The notes beneath the pieces were generated by a model that searched no databases, was not told the DNA's origin, and worked only from the letters and a program-made list of their open reading frames with translations. Of a stretch of DNA of 17,985 nt, positions 14,289 to 17,985 are shown in pieces. Position numbers and translations under genes: made by a program. The DNA comes from a bacterium UBP2_UBA2255 (GTDB lineage Bacteria > Edwardsbacteria > AC1 > EtOH8). The stretch covers positions 1-17,985 of the forward strand of contig DDXR01000001.1 of the NCBI GenBank assembly GCA_002347565.1, read 5' to 3'. Within the stretch, counting starts at the first letter, position 1. Every line of letters begins with the position of its first letter.

Positions 14289-17200
14289 TCAGCGGATCAC
14301 GACCAGCTTTCCGATCCGGCTGAACTCCCCGGCGCACAGCCTAAAGATGTAGACGCCGGCCGATACCCGGCGGCCGCGTTGGTCCCGGCCGTCCCACCGC
14401 GCCTGGTGATACCCCGGCTGTCTGGTCCCGCGCTCCAGCGTCTTCACCAGCTGGCCGGCCAGATTGTAGACCGCCAGCTCCACCCGGCCGGCAGCCGGCG
14501 TCTGATAGCTGATCTCGCATGCGCCGTTCCCTGGATTGGGGTACGCGCGGCCGAGGGCATAGCAGGTCGGCAGCGCCGGAGCGGGCCTGCCGGACACGCC
14601 GCAGAACACCACCTGGTGCCACCCGGACAGCGGGCTGCGGGAAACATTGCCGGCGGAATCGGCGGCGGTGATGAAGAACCGCATGGTGTCGTTGCCCGTG
14701 TTTCTCGCAATTCGATACCAGTGCACTCCGGCGACGGCGCTGTCGCTGCGGGCCGGCTGCCCGCCTTCGGGGTGGATGCTGTCGGCCATGACGCCGATGC
14801 CGTCGCAGATGGCCGCCCCGATTGCCGCCGCCGAATCGGTGAACGAGACCGACAGCGAGTCGTCGATGCGCGGCGCCAGGTAGTCCAGGCTCACCGCCAG
14901 GGGGAATGCCGCGGCGTACAGCGACGGCCCGGTCCATATGGTCCTGACCGAGTATCGGTACCTGGCCTCGGGCGCCACTGCCGTGTCGCGGTAGGCAGGC
15001 AGCGGCAGCGAATCGGCGATCAACGCATACCCGCCGCCCGCCGGCGCCCGGTGCACCTGGTAGAGCACCGGCTGCGCGGGGTAGCTCCAGGTGACGCTCA
15101 TCAGCAGATTGCCGAACGACGGGTCCGGCGCCCAGCGGCCGCCGCCGCACAGGAGCGTGCGGAATGCCCCGGGGTCCGCGTCGCCCCACAGCTGGCCGCC
15201 CGTCCGCGTGACGCTCAGGAAAACGTCGCCGCCGATTTCGATGCCGGCCGTGTCCAGCGTCCATGTCCTCCAGCCGGCCGCGGTGTCACTATCGGTCATC
15301 GTGACGGCGGGCACCAGCGTGGACCCGGGATGCTGCGAGCTGTCGGGGACCAGGAAGCCGAGCCGCACCCGGGAGGTGTCGGAGCCGCCGGACCAGAGCG
15401 ACACCCGGTCCAGCCGCGCCGGGAAGTACGGGGGCGAGGCCAGCACCGCTGCCGGCAAGCCGGTCTGCATCACCGGGCGGAAGCGGTGGTAGATCAGCTC
15501 GCCCTGCGGCGCCCGCCAGCCGAGATCGATCCCCCGGTCAGCGGTGTCGGCGGTGACGTCCCCGGGAGGCAGGGCCGGCAGGATATGGAAAAACCGATAC
15601 CCCGACCGGGGAGTCCTGTTTCGATTGCCGAACTCATCGGTGACCGATAGGTAGTAGCTGACCGTGGCCCCTCTCGGTTGTCCCGGAATGGAGTACAGGG
15701 AAATCCCACCCACTCTTTCGTCCGGGACCGACGCGGCCCACCCATAACCGGTGTTATAATGCAGGGTGTCGGATACGCCGGATGAATCATCGACGCTGGC
15801 TGATACCAGGTAGGGCAGTTGGCTTTCATAGGTATTGGCCGGGCACTGTACAAATACGGCGGATGGCGGCAATGTGTCCGGCACCAGCAGATGGAACCGT
15901 GCCTGATGTCCGCCCAGCGTTAATTGCCCCTTGCAGAACCCGAGGTCCAGGGCGGTCAGTCCCCGCGTGAAATCAACGGGTACGATCCGTTCCACTTCCA
16001 GCCAATTGTATCCCGGGAGCACAGGCAACACCGTCGTGTCGCTCTCCGTTTCCCTGCCGTCGACCAGCGAGCGAATGGCGGATGTGACTCGAAGGTCGTA
16101 GGCATGGCTCGATCTGAGCCTCGCATACGCCTTGATCGTATCGCCGCGGTTGTACTCGGTTCTCGACAGCCGGCACTCATGCATGTGCAGTTGGTATCCC
16201 TGGATGTCGAACGGAACGCATCCCCGGATCATCAGTGAGGTATCGCCCCCGATGCTGCATTGATAGGACAAGTACCTGCTTCCGGCCACCAGTTCAGTCG
16301 GCACGATGAAGGATACCGCGGTGTCAACACCCGTCAACGATATTGTGCCAGTGACCGTATCGATCGGCGTCATGATCACCGCGTAATGCAACTCGCCGGA
16401 CAATAGGGTATGGATCCGCATCCCCACGGCATCCCCGGGTTGATAGAGCTGTTTGTCGGGAACGATCGTCAGGCTATCGTTCTCGCGGATGACATACGCC
16501 GTGTTGAGCCAAAGACCTCGACCCGTGCGGGTATACATGCCATAGAACATGGTTGCCTGCGGTCCCTGGCTGTCCGCGAAGGCCCAGGCGGCCGAAGTCC
16601 GGACATGGAGCGAATCGAACCGTTCGATGGTGGTGTCGTGTTGCACGCCGCCGCTGAAACGAGAGATGACAACCCGTTCGCTGGTGTCCGGCGGCGTCAG
16701 CAGGACTTTGTACTGGCAGAGACGCCCCGTCGGCGACATGTTCGTCCAATTCCCGGTGCCGCACGAGTCCGGCCAGACGGTGCGGATCCAGGCCGCACCG
16801 GCCGGTTCCGACCTGACCGCGGCGCTGTCGTACACGCCAAGATCGATCACCTTCCCGACATACAAGGCGGTATCGCCGGCCGCGGCGAGTCGCTCGGGAT
16901 CGCTCAGGTCGGCATCGTGTGCATATCCGGAAAGATACCCGCCTGCCACTTGCTCCTGTCCCTGATAGATGGCCGTGCTTCTGAACGCCAGGGGGCGCTC
17001 ATTGGCCGGCTCGGTCGTGAGCAGCAGGCGGACCGAGTCGCCTGCACGGTACATCTCCTGATCGAGCGCTGCCGTGACCGTTATCGCATACCCGTCGATC
17101 CTGATGCGGACGGGCCTGCGCTCATCCGGTATCGCCACCGACCCCAGCACCGTTTGGTTTTCGAGGTCGTCCGGCACCACCATGACCGCCGTATCGACAT

Positions 17201-17985
17201 GGCTCGCCGCGGGATCCACCCGCAGCGAGATCCGGTCGTCGCAGAGTGTTCCCAGGTCATAGGCCAGCGTGTCGTAGGAAACCGCATTCCCAATGTTCGT
17301 GACCCTGACGATCAACCGCGCCGTGTCGCCGATCACCACATCCATGCCAGTTGGCAACGAGTCGATCGCCAGCCGCGGGGCGAAGACGAGCCGTTGTTCC
17401 GCCCGGTGGACCGTATCGCCGCCGCTGATGACATACGCGCTGAACGGATACCGGCCGGGATCGACCGGCCCCGGCAGCCGGAATTGCATGGCCAGCGAGC
17501 GCAGGCCTTCGCAGAGTGTGTCTTTCTGCCCGCAGCCCACGGGACTTTCGAACCGGAACGACCCGGCGAACGGCTCGGCCGACCGGTTGGCGGCGTACAA
17601 CCGCACCGTCACCGTGCCGTCGCCGTTGCATAGCGGGTCGACCGCCAGCGAATCGATCGTGACCGCATTCCCGGGCGCGATCAAGAACGGACACGAACCG
17701 GAATCGACCATCGCATCGACGCTGTCGATGAAAACCCGCCAGCCGACCCGGTACTGGCCGATTCCCGGCGCGACGCTCCACCGGCCCGGGGCGCTGTCGC
17801 CGCCGGCCAGTGAATAGTCCACAATCACGGAGTCGATCGCCGTTCCACCGGTGTCGCTCAAGTGCAACGCCAGACGGTACGATCCCTGCCGTGTGCCGGT
17901 CGCAAGAAGATGATATATAACGCTGGCGGCACCGGTACTGGCACTGAGGACAGTATCGATCTGCAATCGTGCCCTGGTGCCCAGA
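14289..17985 (-). CDS. Giant exported beta-sandwich protein with FlgD-like C-terminal sorting domain (5' end beyond window)
   Basis: At least 1231 codons are present and the frame stays open at the right edge, so the N-terminus and signal peptide are missing. An in-frame TTG near 17966 is internal, with no sign of a start. The chain is a string of Ig-like domains. Three share a D+.xY+.GD motif (YRAGDSV near 17050, YQPGDAV near 16445, YNRGDTI near 16150), as in macroglobulin MG2-type domains. A region around 16650-16850 (TVWPDSCGTGNWTNMSPTGR, then QYKVLLTPPDT) resembles discoidin or laminin-G-like surface modules. Two FN3-like units and an SGWHQVVF stretch precede the tail (YPNPGNG, VYNLAGQLVKTL, RWDGRDQRG), which ends VVIR. 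No catalytic motif was recognised. A structural, adhesive or protease-sensitive surface protein is likely. Confidence 0.85.
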   Translation of the reverse strand, partial: LGTRARLQIDTVLSASTGAASVIYHLLATGTRQGSYRLALHLSDTGGTAIDSVIVDYSLAGGDSAPGRWSVAPGIGQYRVGWRVFIDSVDAMVDSGSCPFLIAPGNAVTIDSLAVDPLCNGDGTVTVRLYAANRSAEPFAGSFRFESPVGCGQKDTLCEGLRSLAMQFRLPGPVDPGRYPFSAYVISGGDTVHRAEQRLVFAPRLAIDSLPTGMDVVIGDTARLIVRVTNIGNAVSYDTLAYDLGTLCDDRISLRVDPAASHVDTAVMVVPDDLENQTVLGSVAIPDERRPVRIRIDGYAITVTAALDQEMYRAGDSVRLLLTTEPANERPLAFRSTAIYQGQEQVAGGYLSGYAHDADLSDPERLAAAGDTALYVGKVIDLGVYDSAAVRSEPAGAAWIRTVWPDSCGTGNWTNMSPTGRLCQYKVLLTPPDTSERVVISRFSGGVQHDTTIERFDSLHVRTSAAWAFADSQGPQATMFYGMYTRTGRGLWLNTAYVIRENDSLTIVPDKQLYQPGDAVGMRIHTLLSGELHYAVIMTPIDTVTGTISLTGVDTAVSFIVPTELVAGSRYLSYQCSIGGDTSLMIRGCVPFDIQGYQLHMHECRLSRTEYNRGDTIKAYARLRSSHAYDLRVTSAIRSLVDGRETESDTTVLPVLPGYNWLEVERIVPVDFTRGLTALDLGFCKGQLTLGGHQARFHLLVPDTLPPSAVFVQCPANTYESQLPYLVSASVDDSSGVSDTLHYNTGYGWAASVPDERVGGISLYSIPGQPRGATVSYYLSVTDEFGNRNRTPRSGYRFFHILPALPPGDVTADTADRGIDLGWRAPQGELIYHRFRPVMQTGLPAAVLASPPYFPARLDRVSLWSGGSDTSRVRLGFLVPDSSQHPGSTLVPAVTMTDSDTAAGWRTWTLDTAGIEIGGDVFLSVTRTGGQLWGDADPGAFRTLLCGGGRWAPDPSFGNLLMSVTWSYPAQPVLYQVHRAPAGGGYALIADSLPLPAYRDTAVAPEARYRYSVRTIWTGPSLYAAAFPLAVSLDYLAPRIDDSLSVSFTDSAAAIGAAICDGIGVMADSIHPEGGQPARSDSAVAGVHWYRIARNTGNDTMRFFITAADSAGNVSRSPLSGWHQVVFCGVSGRPAPALPTCYALGRAYPNPGNGACEISYQTPAAGRVELAVYNLAGQLVKTLERGTRQPGYHQARWDGRDQRGRRVSAGVYIFRLCAGEFSRIGKLVVIR

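Noticed and set aside
1..17985. CRISPR array, insertion sequence or prophage
   Set aside because: No regularly spaced direct repeats, transposase or phage structural genes were seen. The repeats present are protein-domain repeats or hairpins.

Overview
The window looks like chromosomal DNA from a GC-rich bacterium. Four large exported proteins end in the same FlgD-like / type IX-like sorting domain (a PNP motif, then VYN..GQ.V+TL, then WDG+, then AG.Y..R, with the chain ending in V/I-R). That ending, the extracellular beta-sandwich modules and the clan CD peptidases are typical of the Fibrobacteres-Chlorobi-Bacteroidetes superphylum and allied candidate phyla (Edwardsbacteria, TA06, WOR-3, Eisenbacteria type). 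The exact phylum is my inference. All protein genes I accept lie on the minus strand; the only plus-strand gene is a tRNA.

Region 1 (45-3714) is a compact four-gene energy operon, read right to left: etfB, a ferredoxin-fused etfA, then the small and the membrane subunits of a Na+-translocating decarboxylase (oadG and oadB types). It has a near-consensus sigma70 promoter with a dyad at the predicted transcription start, and it ends in an intrinsic terminator. Together the products suggest electron transfer or bifurcation coupled to sodium pumping, as in fermentations using CoA-ester or keto-acid decarboxylases. The carboxyltransferase and biotin subunits are not in this window.

Region 2 (3745-12722) is a probable operon of exported proteins. 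It runs from a 1054-residue clostripain-family (C11) cysteine peptidase, through a 52-codon small ORF and a 1191-residue Asp-box propeller protein, to a 638-residue protein with a CSNGF-type sandwich domain and a CBM9-like domain. The last two genes overlap by one base. The C11 gene is preceded by a 28% GC island carrying a possible sigma54-type -24/-12 element.

Region 3 (12971-13942) holds a caspase-like (C14-type) lipoprotein gene with its own terminator, a better sigma54-type element and a 14-bp perfect palindrome upstream. Two clan CD peptidases are therefore adjacent, each possibly under RpoN-type control.

Region 4 (14112-17985) has tRNA-Arg(ACG) on the plus strand with a clear promoter and terminator. 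Beyond it is the 3' part (at least 1231 codons) of another giant exported protein that runs off the right edge. I saw no CRISPR array, insertion sequence, prophage or rRNA.
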